This document shows positions 1 to 8,492 of a DNA stretch of 64,000 bases, piece by piece (within the stretch, counting starts at the first letter, position 1; each line of letters opens with the position of its first letter). The notes beneath the pieces are model-generated. The model had not been told where the DNA came from and searched no databases. It saw only the letters and a program-made list of their open reading frames with translations. Made by a program: the position numbers and the translations under genes. Source of the DNA: Rhodoglobus sp. (GTDB lineage Bacteria > Actinomycetota > Actinomycetes > Actinomycetales > Microbacteriaceae). The stretch is taken from NCBI GenBank assembly GCA_025463605.1, contig JAODAV010000020.1:22161-86160 (forward strand). Reading direction: 5' to 3'.

Positions 1-1069
1 CCATCGCGGTGATCGGCAGTCCCCGCGAGTGCCAGTGCACGCCATCGGCGGCGGGGAAGGGGGAGCGCTTCGGACGCTCGGATGGCGCGGCCGTCGTGAT
101 CTCGTCGCCGGCAGGCCGCGCGCTCACCGACTCGCCGTGGTAGTAGTTCACGCCGAGGGCGTCGATCGGGCGCGAGATGATCTCGAGGTCGCCGGGCTTG
201 ACGACCCGCTCGAAACCGAGGCCCGCGACATCCTCGAGTACATCGTCGGGGTAGGCGCCCCGCAGGATCGGGTCGAGGAAGAACCGGTTGAACTGCCCGT
301 CGATGCGCCGCGCCGCGTCACGGTCGGCCGCATCGCCCGCGTCGACGGGGTCGACGACAGAGAGGTTGAGCGTGATGCCGAGGCTCAGGTTCTCGTCCCG
401 CGCGCGAAGCTCACCGATCGCGAGGCCATGGCCGAGCAGAAGATGGTGTGCGGCAGCGAGCCCCGCGGCGGGGTCTTGCCGACCGGGGGCGTGCTCCCCA
501 CCGATGTAACTCAGGAACGAGGAGCACCACGGTTCGTTGAGCGTCGTCCATGCGGTAACCCGATCGCCGAGGGCGTCGTGCACGTCGAGTGCGAACTCGG
601 CGAAACGGTATGCGGTGTCTCGGTTGGTCCATCCGCCGTTCTCTTCGAGCGCTTGCGGCAGGTCCCAGTGGTAGAGCGTGAGCCACGGCATGATGCCCTT
701 GCCCAGCAGCTCGTCGACGAGTCGAGAGTAGAAGTCGAGGCCCTGGGGGTTCACCGGTCCGCCGTCGGGGCGAACGCGAGCCCACGATGTCGAGAAGCGA
801 TACGTCTGCAGTCCGAGCTGCGCCATGAGGGCGACGTCGTCGCGGTAGCGGTGGTAGTGGTCGCACGCCACGTCGCCGTTGTCGCCATTGACTACCGCGC
901 CGGGCAGTCGGGTGAAGGCATCCCAGATCGAATCGGTTCGGCCGTCGTCGTGCGCGGCACCCTCGATCTGGTACGCCGCGGTGGCCGCGCCGAACAGGAA
1001 CTCCGGCGGAAAGGAGCGTGGGGTGGTCGAAGGCATGCGGGCAGACTGCTCTCGTGTAGTCAGGGTCAT
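1..1069 (-). CDS. GH1 beta-glucosidase, C-terminal end outside window
   Basis: Family 1 glycoside hydrolase that would cleave beta-glucosides or cello-oligosaccharides in the cytoplasm after import. About 356 residues are visible. The N-terminal signature FLFGAATAAYQIEGA is clear, and the acid/base glutamate lies in TLNEPW near residue 178. The family is usually 440-480 aa, so the nucleophile motif (ITENG) lies left of the window; the visible end reads LPITAM. The start ATG at 1069 has AAAGG about 9 nt upstream; an internal ATG at 1036 is possible but less well placed. It begins 5 bp after the upstream permease stop, so it is the last visible gene of the four-gene uptake operon. Substrate is inferred from context and the operators near 4330. 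Confidence 0.93.
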   Translation of the reverse strand, partial: MTLTTREQSARMPSTTPRSFPPEFLFGAATAAYQIEGAAHDDGRTDSIWDAFTRLPGAVVNGDNGDVACDHYHRYRDDVALMAQLGLQTYRFSTSWARVRPDGGPVNPQGLDFYSRLVDELLGKGIMPWLTLYHWDLPQALEENGGWTNRDTAYRFAEFALDVHDALGDRVTAWTTLNEPWCSSFLSYIGGEHAPGRQDPAAGLAAAHHLLLGHGLAIGELRARDENLSLGITLNLSVVDPVDAGDAADRDAARRIDGQFNRFFLDPILRGAYPDDVLEDVAGLGFERVVKPGDLEIISRPIDALGVNYYHGESVSARPAGDEITTAAPSERPKRSPFPAADGVHWHSRGLPITAM

Positions 1070-1074
1070 TGCAT

Positions 1075-1911
1075 TCAGCCTTTAACGGCCCCGGCCATAA
1101 TGCCACTGACAAGCTGCCTGCCGGCGAAGATGAACAGCAACAAGAGGGGGATCGTCGCCAATACCACCCCGGCGAGCACCACCGAGTAGTCCACGAAGTA
1201 GTTGGACTGCAGCAGTGAGAGCGCCACGGGCAACGTGGGATTCTGGCGGTCGAGCACGATGAACGGCCAGAAGAAGTTGTTCCACGCGCCCACGAAGATG
1301 AACAGGAACAGCATCGCCGCGGCCGGTCGTGCCGCAATGACCCCGACGGTCCAGAAGGTGCGGATCATGGATGCCCCATCCACGCGAGCGGCCTCGATGA
1401 GTTCGTCGGGCACCGCCTGGCGCAGGTATTGCGTCATCCAGAACACGCCGAACGCGCTCGTGAGCGCGGGCAGGATGATCGCGCCGATCTGCCCCGTCCA
1501 GCCCAGGTCGGAGAACAGGATGTAGAGCGGCACGACCCCGAGTTGCTGCGGCACCGCCATGGTGGCGACGACGAAGGCGAGAAGTGCGGGACCGCCGACG
1601 AATCGGAGTTTTGCGAACGCCCACCCGGCGAGCGTCGACGTCGTGACGACGGCCGCGGCGATGAGCAAGGACGAGTAGATCGAGTTCCACAGGGCCGACC
1701 AGAAGTTGACGGCGGGATTGGACATCACGGAGATCGCGTTTTCGATGAAGTTGCCGCCCGGCCACCACGGCCGCTCGCGCAGCGACGAGGCGTCTCCCGA
1801 TCCGATGATGAACGACCAGTAGAGCGGGAATGCCGCACTGACGAAGACCACGAGCAGTCCCGCGTAGGCCCAGAAACCGGGACGTGAGCCGCGGATCGCA
1901 ATCGTTCTCAT
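1075..1911 (-). CDS. Carbohydrate ABC transporter permease, MalG/CebG type
   Basis: Inner-membrane permease of a CUT1-family sugar importer, 278 aa with about six membrane helices. The cytoplasmic EAA loop, which docks on the ATPase, is seen as EAARVDGASMIRTFW near residues 190-205. The start overlaps the stop of the upstream permease by 4 bp (ATGA), so translation is coupled. No ATP-binding subunit is encoded here; actinobacterial cello-oligosaccharide importers normally borrow the shared MsiK ATPase, which is known of the family but not visible in this window. Position next to a GH1 enzyme and a CebR-like box points to beta-glucosides. Confidence 0.93.
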   Translation of the reverse strand: MRTIAIRGSRPGFWAYAGLLVVFVSAAFPLYWSFIIGSGDASSLRERPWWPGGNFIENAISVMSNPAVNFWSALWNSIYSSLLIAAAVVTTSTLAGWAFAKLRFVGGPALLAFVVATMAVPQQLGVVPLYILFSDLGWTGQIGAIILPALTSAFGVFWMTQYLRQAVPDELIEAARVDGASMIRTFWTVGVIAARPAAAMLFLFIFVGAWNNFFWPFIVLDRQNPTLPVALSLLQSNYFVDYSVVLAGVVLATIPLLLLFIFAGRQLVSGIMAGAVKG

Positions 1912-2903
1912 TGCGCGGCCTCCTTCCGCTTGCCGCGCGGTTGCCCGAGGCCGCGTCTGCCTTCGTCACGCACGAGCGAGCGCGTGACGAAGAGATTGAG
2001 CAGTCCAATGACCAGGATGATGAGGAACAGGATCCAGGCCATCGCAGCAGCTCGGCCGAAGTTCCACTGGCCCCAGCCGATGTCGTAGAGGTACAGCGAA
2101 ATCGTGAGCCACTGCTGGCCGGCCCCGCCGCGGCCGAACTGGTCGAAGACCCGCGGCTCGTCGAAGATCTGCAGCCCACCGATGGTGGACGTGATGACGA
2201 CGAAGATGAGCGTCGGCTTGAGCGACGGGAGCGTGATGCTCACGAACTGGCGGAACGGGCCGGCACCGTCGACCGTCGCGGCTTCGTAGTAGTCGCGGTT
2301 CACTGCCTGCATCGCCGCGAGGAGGATCAATGCGTTGTAGCCGGTCCAGCGGTAGTTGACCATCGTCGAGATCGCGACGTGGCTCCAGAACGGCTCCTTG
2401 TGCCACTGGATCGGATCGAGACCGAGGTCGGTGAGAAGGCCGTTGACCAGGCCGAACTGGTCGGCGAACACGACGTTGAAGATCAGCCCGACGGCCACCG
2501 GGGCGACGACGTAGGGAAGCAGCACGCCCATCCGCCAGAACGTCTTCGCTCGGATGTTGCGGTCGAGTATGGCGGCGATGAAGATCGCGAGGATGAGCTG
2601 GGGCACCGTCGACAGCAGGAAGATGCTGAACGTATTGCGCAGCGCCGTCCAGAAGTGGGGTTGCTGGAGGATCCAGACGTACTGGTCGAGACCGATGAAC
2701 GTGCCCGAGTTGCGCACGAGATCCCAGTCCATGAACGAGATCACTGCAGTGAAGGCGATCGGGAACAGCCCGACGATGGCGAACATCACGAAGAAGGGGG
2801 AGATATAGAGGTAGGGGGAGATCTTGAGATCCCACCGGCTCATGCGGTTCGAGAACGAGAGGACTCGGACTGGCTTGGAGGTCTTCGGCAGGGCGACGCT
2901 CAT
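1908..2903 (-). CDS. Carbohydrate ABC transporter permease, MalF/CebF type
   Basis: Partner permease of the CUT1 sugar importer, 331 aa. A basic N-terminal tail is followed by a first helix near residues 30-55 and about six helices in all. The EAA loop reads EAATVDGAGPFRQFVSITLPS. It lies 84 bp after the solute-binding-protein gene and overlaps the next permease by 4 bp. The intergenic gap upstream holds a strong hairpin (2948-2976) that may lower permease levels relative to the binding protein. Confidence 0.93.
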   Translation of the reverse strand: MSVALPKTSKPVRVLSFSNRMSRWDLKISPYLYISPFFVMFAIVGLFPIAFTAVISFMDWDLVRNSGTFIGLDQYVWILQQPHFWTALRNTFSIFLLSTVPQLILAIFIAAILDRNIRAKTFWRMGVLLPYVVAPVAVGLIFNVVFADQFGLVNGLLTDLGLDPIQWHKEPFWSHVAISTMVNYRWTGYNALILLAAMQAVNRDYYEAATVDGAGPFRQFVSITLPSLKPTLIFVVITSTIGGLQIFDEPRVFDQFGRGGAGQQWLTISLYLYDIGWGQWNFGRAAAMAWILFLIILVIGLLNLFVTRSLVRDEGRRGLGQPRGKRKEAAQ

Positions 2904-2947
2904 GGTTACGCTTTCAGGTTCCGGCGCGGAAGTGGGACGCGTTGCGG

Positions 2948-2976
2948 GTGCGGGCCGCCGAAGCGGCGACCCGCAC
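2948..2976 (-). promoter_or_regulatory. Stem-loop between binding-protein and permease genes
   Basis: GTGCGGG-C-CGCCG pairs with CGGCG-A-CCCGCAC around a 3-nt loop: 12 paired bases with one mismatch. It lies 12 bp after the binding-protein stop and 45 bp before the permease start. In sugar ABC operons such hairpins commonly stabilise the upstream message; here that role is inference. Confidence 0.55.
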
Positions 2977-2987
2977 CTCGCGGTGCA

Positions 2988-4247
2988 CTAGAAGGCGGAA
3001 ACCTCGGTCACCCAGGTGTTCCAGCTCGTCTCCTGGTCTTCGAGGCCGTCGAAGACGCGGGTGACGGCGTTCTGCAGCGCGTCGTGGAACTGGAAGTACT
3101 GCGGGCCCTTGAACGTCGCGACCGTGATGGCCTCGGCGCGAGAGGTGAGGATCTCGCCGGTGGGGGCAGCGTTGAAGTACTCGTTCGTCGCGGATGCGAG
3201 CTCGTCACTCGAGAGAGCGTCGAGCTGGCTCGGGAAGGTTCCCGCATTGGCGAACGCCTTGAGCTGCGTCTCGGGGGAGGTCAGCCAGGCGGCGAGCTCC
3301 TGCGCGGCCTCGACGTTCGCACCGTTGGCCGGCACGGTCAGGTATGAGCCGCCCCAGTTCGCACCGCCACCGGGGAACGCGTCGGCGATGTCCCAGCCGG
3401 CAACGTCGGGCGCGTTGCCCGAGATGACACCGAGCATCCAGCCCGGGCAGAGCATCGCGGCGAACTCACCGCTGGCCATCGAGGCGAACCAGTCCTCGCT
3501 CCACTGGCCCGAGTATGCGGCGATCGGCACGGCCTTCTCGACGACGGCTGCATAGGCATCGGCGATGTCGGCGTTCTCCGTGGCGATGATCCCGCCGTCC
3601 GGGTCTTCGTACGCGAGCTCGAGCTGGTTCACCATGCCTTGGAGCACCGAGTTGGCGGAGTCGATGAACGGCTTGCCGGTCGCGGCCTTGTACTCGGCGC
3701 CGATGGTGAAGAAGTTGTCCCAGTCACCGTCGAACAGGGCGGCGACGTCGGCACGATCGGTGGGCAGGCCCGCTGCCTCGAACAGGTCGGCGCGGTAGCA
3801 GATGCCCTGCGGGCCGATGTCGGTGCCGTAGGCGATCAGGTTGCCGGCCGAGTCGGTTGCGGAGGCTTCCTTCCAGTCCAGCCAGCGGCCCGCGAGGTCG
3901 GCGGGCACCGGCGCGAGCAGGTCGGCATACTGCATCGCCTCGGTGAACCAGTCGATCTCGACCGCCTCGACATCCGCCAAGCCGGACTTGCCCAGCTTCT
4001 GGAAGTAGTTCGCGCGGGCGTCGTTCGACGTAGCGGCCTTGTTGTGCACGACCTTGATGCCGGTCTCCTCGGTGAACTCGGCGAGCAATTCGTCGGTGTA
4101 GCCGAAGTCGTTGAACGTCGCGAGGGTGAGCGTGACTTCCTCATTCGGGTCGGTGCCAGCACCCCCTGCCGCACATCCGGTTGCTACGAGGGCGATGGTT
4201 GCTGCGCCGGCGACTGCGGCGGCGATCGTACGTCGTGAAGTTCTCAC
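2988..4247 (-). CDS. Extracellular sugar-binding lipoprotein of the ABC importer
   Basis: Binding protein that captures the sugar outside the membrane and delivers it to the permease pair; about 419 aa. The N-terminus has Arg residues, a hydrophobic segment and a lipobox-like LVATGC, so it should be a lipid-anchored protein. The mature part follows the type-1 extracellular solute-binding fold (LTLATFNDFGYTDELLAEF). The GTG at 4247 is preferred over the GTG at 4253 because AAAGGAG (4253-4259) sits 5 nt before the former and abuts the latter. It is the first gene of the operon, behind a TTGACA-type promoter with flanking LacI-family palindromes. CebE-like function is inferred from the operator and the GH1 gene. 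Confidence 0.92.
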   Translation of the reverse strand: MRTSRRTIAAAVAGAATIALVATGCAAGGAGTDPNEEVTLTLATFNDFGYTDELLAEFTEETGIKVVHNKAATSNDARANYFQKLGKSGLADVEAVEIDWFTEAMQYADLLAPVPADLAGRWLDWKEASATDSAGNLIAYGTDIGPQGICYRADLFEAAGLPTDRADVAALFDGDWDNFFTIGAEYKAATGKPFIDSANSVLQGMVNQLELAYEDPDGGIIATENADIADAYAAVVEKAVPIAAYSGQWSEDWFASMASGEFAAMLCPGWMLGVISGNAPDVAGWDIADAFPGGGANWGGSYLTVPANGANVEAAQELAAWLTSPETQLKAFANAGTFPSQLDALSSDELASATNEYFNAAPTGEILTSRAEAITVATFKGPQYFQFHDALQNAVTRVFDGLEDQETSWNTWVTEVSAF

Positions 4248-4299
4248 GGTCACTCCTTTGTGTGCGTGGGTGGGGTATTGCGCTTACACGGCCCGTGGC

Positions 4300-4430
4300 G
4301 AGAGCGCTCTCACCATTCGATTTGGGAGCGCTCCCACGGGATCGAGCTCAGACTAGGTTCGTTCCGGCAACCCTGTCAAGTACTGGGTGAGAGCGCTCCC
4401 ACGTCAATGTGGACACCTGCAAACGCTTGC
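4300..4430 (-). promoter_or_regulatory. Sugar operon promoter with four LacI-family (CebR-like) operators
   Basis: On the minus strand TTGACA (4374-4379) and TAGTCT (4350-4355) are 18 bp apart. Palindromes flank them: GAGAGCGCTCTC at 4300-4311, TGGGAGCGCTCCCA at 4323-4336 (perfect), GTGAGAGCGCTCCCAC at 4387-4402 (one mismatch) and GCAAACGCTTGC at 4419-4430 (one mismatch). The 14-bp site equals the known Streptomyces CebR box, which is released by cellobiose. The 4323 site covers the probable transcription start and the 4387 site sits just upstream of -35, which suits repression. No LacI-type regulator gene is in the window. Confidence 0.85.
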
Positions 4431-4514
4431 TCCCGCAGAGTCATAGGGTTCGCAGCGTTCAACGCGAGCCGAAACTCATCGCCGAAATTTCGCACGCCAC
4501 GAGGGGCGAGCCGC

Positions 4515-4622
4515 CGCCGCATGTCCGTGCCCGCCGCGCGAACCGTCGCCGCATATCCGTACCCGCCGCGCGAACCGTCGCAAACGCATCCGCGCTCGGC
4601 GTTTACGATGCGTTTGTGACGG
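4515..4622. repeat. 32-bp direct repeat followed by a 16-bp inverted repeat
   Basis: Two tandem 32-bp units (4515-4546 and 4547-4578) differ at only a few bases and share CCCGCCGCGCGAACCGT. They run into an inverted repeat: 4575-4590 pairs with 4607-4622 at 15 of 16 positions around a 16-nt loop. It lies upstream of the sugar operon promoter and downstream of the exporter gene. It could be an intergenic terminator-like hairpin or a protein-binding site; no gene is visible here. Confidence 0.6.
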
Positions 4623-4650
4623 CTCGAGGAGTTTCACGCGCGCAAGGCCG

Positions 4651-4822
4651 CCGGGCGGGCCTCGCGGCGGGCGGGTCTCTCGTGCGGGAGGCCCCGCGGC
4701 GGGCGGGTTACTCGTGCGGTGGGCCTCGCGGCGGGCGGCTCTCTCGTGCGGGAGGCCCCGCCGCGGCCGGGGCTACTCGTGCGGGAGGCCCCAAGGCGGG
4801 CGGGGCTACTTCTTGCGGGGTG
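4651..4822. repeat. GC-rich 32-33 bp minisatellite at the 3' end of the exporter gene
   Basis: About 5.5 degenerate copies of a 32-bp unit, with boundaries near 4669, 4701, 4733, 4765 and 4798. Units share GGGCGGG, CTCGTGCGG and GGCCCCGC segments. The last copy contains the stop codon and final codons of the exporter gene, so the array looks as if it grew out of the gene's 3' end. There are no unique spacers, so it is not a CRISPR array. Confidence 0.8.
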
Positions 4823-6611
4823 CTCGGCCGTCGTCGGAGATGCTGTCTGCCTCGGCGGCGTCGAGCGACACGTCGGGGGCGACCATCGAACCCGTTTCCG
4901 CCGCCGCGGCTTGAGCCGCCAGGGCTGCCTCGTTGTCGGCGTTCTCCTGCAGCGCCGACTTCTGGCGCAGAGGAGCCGCCTTGAGAAAGAAGCTCAGCAC
5001 GAAAGCAATGAGCACGACCGCGAGGCCGACCCAATAGATCGTGACCGTGGCGTTGTTGAAGCCCTCCAGGAATGGTGCCGCGAGCCGCGGGTCGGACCCG
5101 TTGAGGAACGACGTGTCCCCATCGAGCGCCGTGCCGAGCGAACCGCCACTCTGGCCCTGCTGGAACAGTTCGAGGATCTTCTTGTTGGCGGGGTCCGAGA
5201 GCACGGCCGGGTCGGCGACCGCAGCCGCGATGCCGTCCTTGACCGGCTTGCTCGCGAAGGCGCTCGCGATCGTCTCGGGGATGCGGCTGAACAGCACGGA
5301 GAACAGCACCGCGACGCCCAACGTGCCACCGATCTGGCGGAAGAAGGTCGACGAGCTCGTCGCAACGCCGATGTCCCGCGGGCCCACGGAGTTCTGCGAC
5401 GCGATCGTGAGGGTCTGCATGAGCTGGCCCAGGCCGAGGCCGACGAGGAACATGCCGATCATGATCCAGATCACGGGCTTGTCGGCCGTGAGGAATGTGA
5501 GCCAGAAGAAGCCCAGCGCCATGAGTCCGGTACCGGTCTTCGGGAAGATCGAGTACTTGCCCGTGCGTGAGATGAGCTGCCCGCTCACGATCGACGCGAT
5601 CATGAGGCCGAGGATCATCGGCAGCATGAGGAAGCCGCTCTCGGTCGGGGTCGCTCCGTTGACGAGCTGGAGGTACAGCGGAATGGTCATCATCGCGCCG
5701 AACATGCCGAACCCGACGAGCACGCCGAGCACGGTCGCCATCGAGAAGGTCGGGTGCTTGAAGAGCTTGAGCGGGATGAGTGCATCGTCGCCCATGAGCC
5801 GCTCGCTGATGATGAACGCGGCGATTCCGAGACCGCCGACGACGTAGCAGAGGATGGCGCCGAGCGAGTCCCAGCCCCACTCCCGGCCCTTCTCGGCAAC
5901 GAGCAGCAGCGGCACGAGCGCGATGACAACCGTTGCCGCACCCCACCAGTCGATGCGCACTTTGCGCTTCGTGTGAGGGATGTGCAGGAACCGCGTCACG
6001 ATCACGAGCGCGAGCGCGCCGATGGGGAGGTTGATGAGGAAGACCCAGCGCCATCCGGTGACAAACAGGATCTCGGGCGTGCCCGACAGCACGCCACCGA
6101 TGAGCGGGCCGATGACGCTCGAGATGCCGAACACCGCGAGGAAGTAGCCCTGGTACTTGGCGCGTTCGCGAGGCGCGAGGATGTCGCCCATGATCGCGAG
6201 TGGCAGGGCCATGAGACCGCCGGCGCCGAGCCCCTGAAGGGCGCGGAATATCGCGAGCTGGTACATCGTGCCGGCGAATCCTGCGGCGACCGAACCGACG
6301 AGGAAGATGACGATCGCGATGATGAACAGCGGGCGGCGGCCGAAGATGTCGCTGAGCTTGCCGTAGATGGGCGTCGCGATGGTCGAGGTGATGAGGTACG
6401 CCGTCGTCACCCACGCTTGAAGGGAGAGTCCGTCGAGGTCGTCGGCGATGGTGCGCATCGACGTGCCGACGATGGTCTGATCGAGGGATGACAGGAACAT
6501 CCCCGCCATGAGGCCGAAGATCACGAACAGGATCTGCCGATGGGTCATGACACCGCCAGCGTCGGCTATTGCCTGTGCCTGCTGTTTGCCCCTGGATTCG
6601 ACGCGTGACAT
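4806..6611 (-). CDS. DHA2-family (EmrB/QacA) 14-TMS multidrug exporter
   Basis: Proton-driven efflux protein of the major facilitator superfamily, 601 aa. The N-terminus of the transport domain is FGLMAGMFLSSLDQTIVGT, the DHA2 motif D1. LSDIFGRRP is motif A and the following segments give about 14 helices. The long C-terminal tail (after about residue 545) is rich in Ala and acidic residues and ends in basic residues. The ATG at 6611 has AGAGGGA upstream. A longer frame continues past it but runs antisense to the next gene. Its promoter region (6612-6758) is shared with the divergent amidase-like gene and holds a perfect inverted repeat. Substrate cannot be told from sequence. Confidence 0.92.
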   Translation of the reverse strand: MSRVESRGKQQAQAIADAGGVMTHRQILFVIFGLMAGMFLSSLDQTIVGTSMRTIADDLDGLSLQAWVTTAYLITSTIATPIYGKLSDIFGRRPLFIIAIVIFLVGSVAAGFAGTMYQLAIFRALQGLGAGGLMALPLAIMGDILAPRERAKYQGYFLAVFGISSVIGPLIGGVLSGTPEILFVTGWRWVFLINLPIGALALVIVTRFLHIPHTKRKVRIDWWGAATVVIALVPLLLVAEKGREWGWDSLGAILCYVVGGLGIAAFIISERLMGDDALIPLKLFKHPTFSMATVLGVLVGFGMFGAMMTIPLYLQLVNGATPTESGFLMLPMILGLMIASIVSGQLISRTGKYSIFPKTGTGLMALGFFWLTFLTADKPVIWIMIGMFLVGLGLGQLMQTLTIASQNSVGPRDIGVATSSSTFFRQIGGTLGVAVLFSVLFSRIPETIASAFASKPVKDGIAAAVADPAVLSDPANKKILELFQQGQSGGSLGTALDGDTSFLNGSDPRLAAPFLEGFNNATVTIYWVGLAVVLIAFVLSFFLKAAPLRQKSALQENADNEAALAAQAAAAETGSMVAPDVSLDAAEADSISDDGRAPRKK

Positions 6612-6672
6612 GGTCCCTCTTCTGCCGACATAAAAATGGGCCACCGCGTGACGCTGCCCGCGATGGCGTGAA

Positions 6673-6695
6673 AACTTTGCGTAGAGTGCAAAGTT
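6673..6695. promoter_or_regulatory. Perfect inverted repeat in a divergent promoter region
   Basis: AACTTTGC, seven bases, GCAAAGTT: a perfect 8-bp inverted repeat between the exporter and the amidase-like gene. Its size and placement fit a TetR- or MarR-type operator, as is common for drug exporters, but no such regulator is encoded beside it. Confidence 0.6.
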
Positions 6696-6758
6696 ACACC
6701 CGGCGCATCCGGAGAGCAAGCTGAGCACGTACTCCCTGGGGATGCACAATTGAAGGGT

Positions 6759-7637
6759 ATGGACTCTCGCGCCAGCAGCCCCAACCTCCTCCTGCGCCTC
6801 GGCATGGCGGTTGCTCTGTTCTGCGCGGTTCTCATCACGGGCGCCATCCCGCACCCTGTCCCGGATCGTGCCGCCGGAGCACCCACCCCAGTCGTCGACG
6901 CGCTCGATTCGACCGCCGGCTCGCTGGCGGGGGGCGAATCGGTGACGTTTACCGGCATCAACCTGTCGGGGGTCACGAGAGTCACCTTCGACGGCCGCGC
7001 CGCTATGGCGGTGACGGCGCGATCGAACTCGGCCATCACGGTCACGGTGCCCAACTCCCTCGACTACAAGCCCGGACCGGTGGATGTCGACGTGTACGCG
7101 ACGACCGATTTCGACCGCGTCGAGACGCTCCCGTACACCTACGAAGTGCGCACCGCCGTGGATCGGCAGATGCAGTACGCCTTCGCCCATTGGCGGGACT
7201 ACAACCTCGCCCAGTACGGCAGCTTCAACGATCGAGGAGGCGACTGCATGAACTTCGTGAGCCAGACGCTCGTCGCGCGCGGCTGGACTCCGACCTCCGA
7301 ATGGTTCAACACCGCAGGCACCGATTGGGCCTCGCCCTTCATCTACGTGCCCGACTTCGACACCTGGATGACCGCCCATCCGGAGTTCGGAGCCGTGCGA
7401 ATGAGCATGGACGATCTCGACAAAGTGAGGATCGGTGACGTCGTGATGATCGACTGGGAGAACAACGGTTTCTTCAATCATGCGCAAGTCGTCTCCGCCG
7501 TCGCGCACGTCAATGGCGAGACGCGGGTCTACATGGCCGGCCACAACCTCGACGGCGTCTATCGCGATCTCGTGTCGACGCTGAAGGCCGAAAGCAAGGA
7601 CGCAACCGCCTACTTCTGGAGCCTGCCCGCGGGATAG
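6759..7637 (+). CDS. Secreted protein with IPT/TIG and amidase-like (NlpC/P60-fold) domains
   Basis: Exported protein of about 292 aa. A signal peptide covers roughly residues 10-35 (LRLGMAVALFCAVLITGA). An IPT/TIG immunoglobulin-like domain follows (GGESVTFTGINLSGVTRVTFDG). The second half matches the putative amidase domain Amidase_6: GGDCMNFVSQ supplies the likely catalytic Cys and FNHAQVVSAV the His. The family is thought to act on peptides or cell wall; substrate is unknown. ATG 6759 is chosen because CACAAT at 6745-6750 would make it a near-leaderless start; the TTG at 6750 in frame is the alternative. It is followed 20 bp later by another wall-acting enzyme. Confidence 0.82.
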   Translation: MDSRASSPNLLLRLGMAVALFCAVLITGAIPHPVPDRAAGAPTPVVDALDSTAGSLAGGESVTFTGINLSGVTRVTFDGRAAMAVTARSNSAITVTVPNSLDYKPGPVDVDVYATTDFDRVETLPYTYEVRTAVDRQMQYAFAHWRDYNLAQYGSFNDRGGDCMNFVSQTLVARGWTPTSEWFNTAGTDWASPFIYVPDFDTWMTAHPEFGAVRMSMDDLDKVRIGDVVMIDWENNGFFNHAQVVSAVAHVNGETRVYMAGHNLDGVYRDLVSTLKAESKDATAYFWSLPAG

Positions 7638-7657
7638 CGGGCACATATGATCGTGGG

Positions 7658-8491
7658 GTGTCTGAACTCCGACCGCGTGACCGGCCCGCTCCGGGCACCC
7701 GTCGCAGGCGCACGATCATCATCGTGTCGGCGATCGCGGCGGTGCTCGTCGTGGCGATCGTGGTCACCCTCGTGGTGCTGAGCCCGAAGGGGAGCGGGCC
7801 GGTATCGACGCCGACGGCGAGCCCCACTCCGAGTTCCACTCCGACGCCCACGCCCACTCCGACCCCTACCCCGACGCCAACTCCGACGCTCGACCCTGGT
7901 GCGGCATCCATCGATGACCCGTCGAGCTACTGGGTCGTGGTCAACAAACGGCGCCCGCTCAACCCCGTCGACTACTACCCGCCAGACCTGCGCACGCCGC
8001 AGGTGCCCTACGGCGCCTTCGACCAGCGCGCGGAGGTAGCGACCGCAGTCGAGCAGATGTTCGCGGCGTTCCTCGCGGAGACCGGCCAGGAGATGGAGTC
8101 GATCAGCGGCTTTCGCAGTTACGACAGCCAGGTCGGCACGTACCAGGGGTGGGTGAATTCGCTCGGCCAGGAGCAGGCGGACCTGGTGAGCGCTCGCCCG
8201 GGCTACTCCGAGCACCAGACCGGTCTTGCGATCGACATCGGGAGCGTGCCGGCGGTGTGCTCGCTCGAGGAGTGCTTCTCCGAGACCGCGCAAGCCCAGT
8301 GGGGTGCGGCGAACGCGTACCGGTTCGGGTTCATCCTGAGGTACCCGGCGGACAAGACCGCTATCACCGGCTACGCGTTCGAGCCGTGGCACTTCCGCTT
8401 CGTCGGTGTCGAGCTCGCGACCGACATGCACAACCGGGGCATCACGACCCTCGAGGAGTATTTCGGCCTGCCTGCGGCACCCACCTACTGA
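7658..8491 (+). CDS. VanY-family D-alanyl-D-alanine carboxypeptidase
   Basis: Extracytoplasmic zinc peptidase that trims the terminal D-Ala of peptidoglycan stem peptides; 277 aa. A basic N-terminus is followed by one membrane helix (about residues 20-42). Then comes a Thr-Pro linker (about residues 52-77), which spaces the catalytic domain from the membrane. The catalytic part shows SGFRSYDSQ, the zinc-binding SEHQTGLAID and EPWHFRFVG. The GTG start lies 6 nt after a TATGAT hexamer (7646-7651) and has no Shine-Dalgarno sequence, so the mRNA is probably leaderless. It ends 1 bp from the convergent pgm stop. Confidence 0.93.
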   Translation: MSELRPRDRPAPGTRRRRTIIIVSAIAAVLVVAIVVTLVVLSPKGSGPVSTPTASPTPSSTPTPTPTPTPTPTPTPTLDPGAASIDDPSSYWVVVNKRRPLNPVDYYPPDLRTPQVPYGAFDQRAEVATAVEQMFAAFLAETGQEMESISGFRSYDSQVGTYQGWVNSLGQEQADLVSARPGYSEHQTGLAIDIGSVPAVCSLEECFSETAQAQWGAANAYRFGFILRYPADKTAITGYAFEPWHFRFVGVELATDMHNRGITTLEEYFGLPAAPTY

Positions 8492-8492
8492 G

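Noticed and set aside
1884..3347. 487-aa plus-strand frame
   Set aside because: Antisense to the permease and binding-protein genes.
4651..4822. Possible CRISPR array
   Set aside because: Units abut without unique spacers and no cas genes are present.
4708..6414. 568-aa minus-strand frame across the minisatellite
   Set aside because: Shifted frame of the DHA2 exporter; rich in Arg, His and Asp with no family motif.
6612..7646. N-terminal extension of the exporter frame to 946 aa
   Set aside because: The extension is antisense to the amidase-like gene; ATG 6611 has a ribosome site and a normal family N-terminus.
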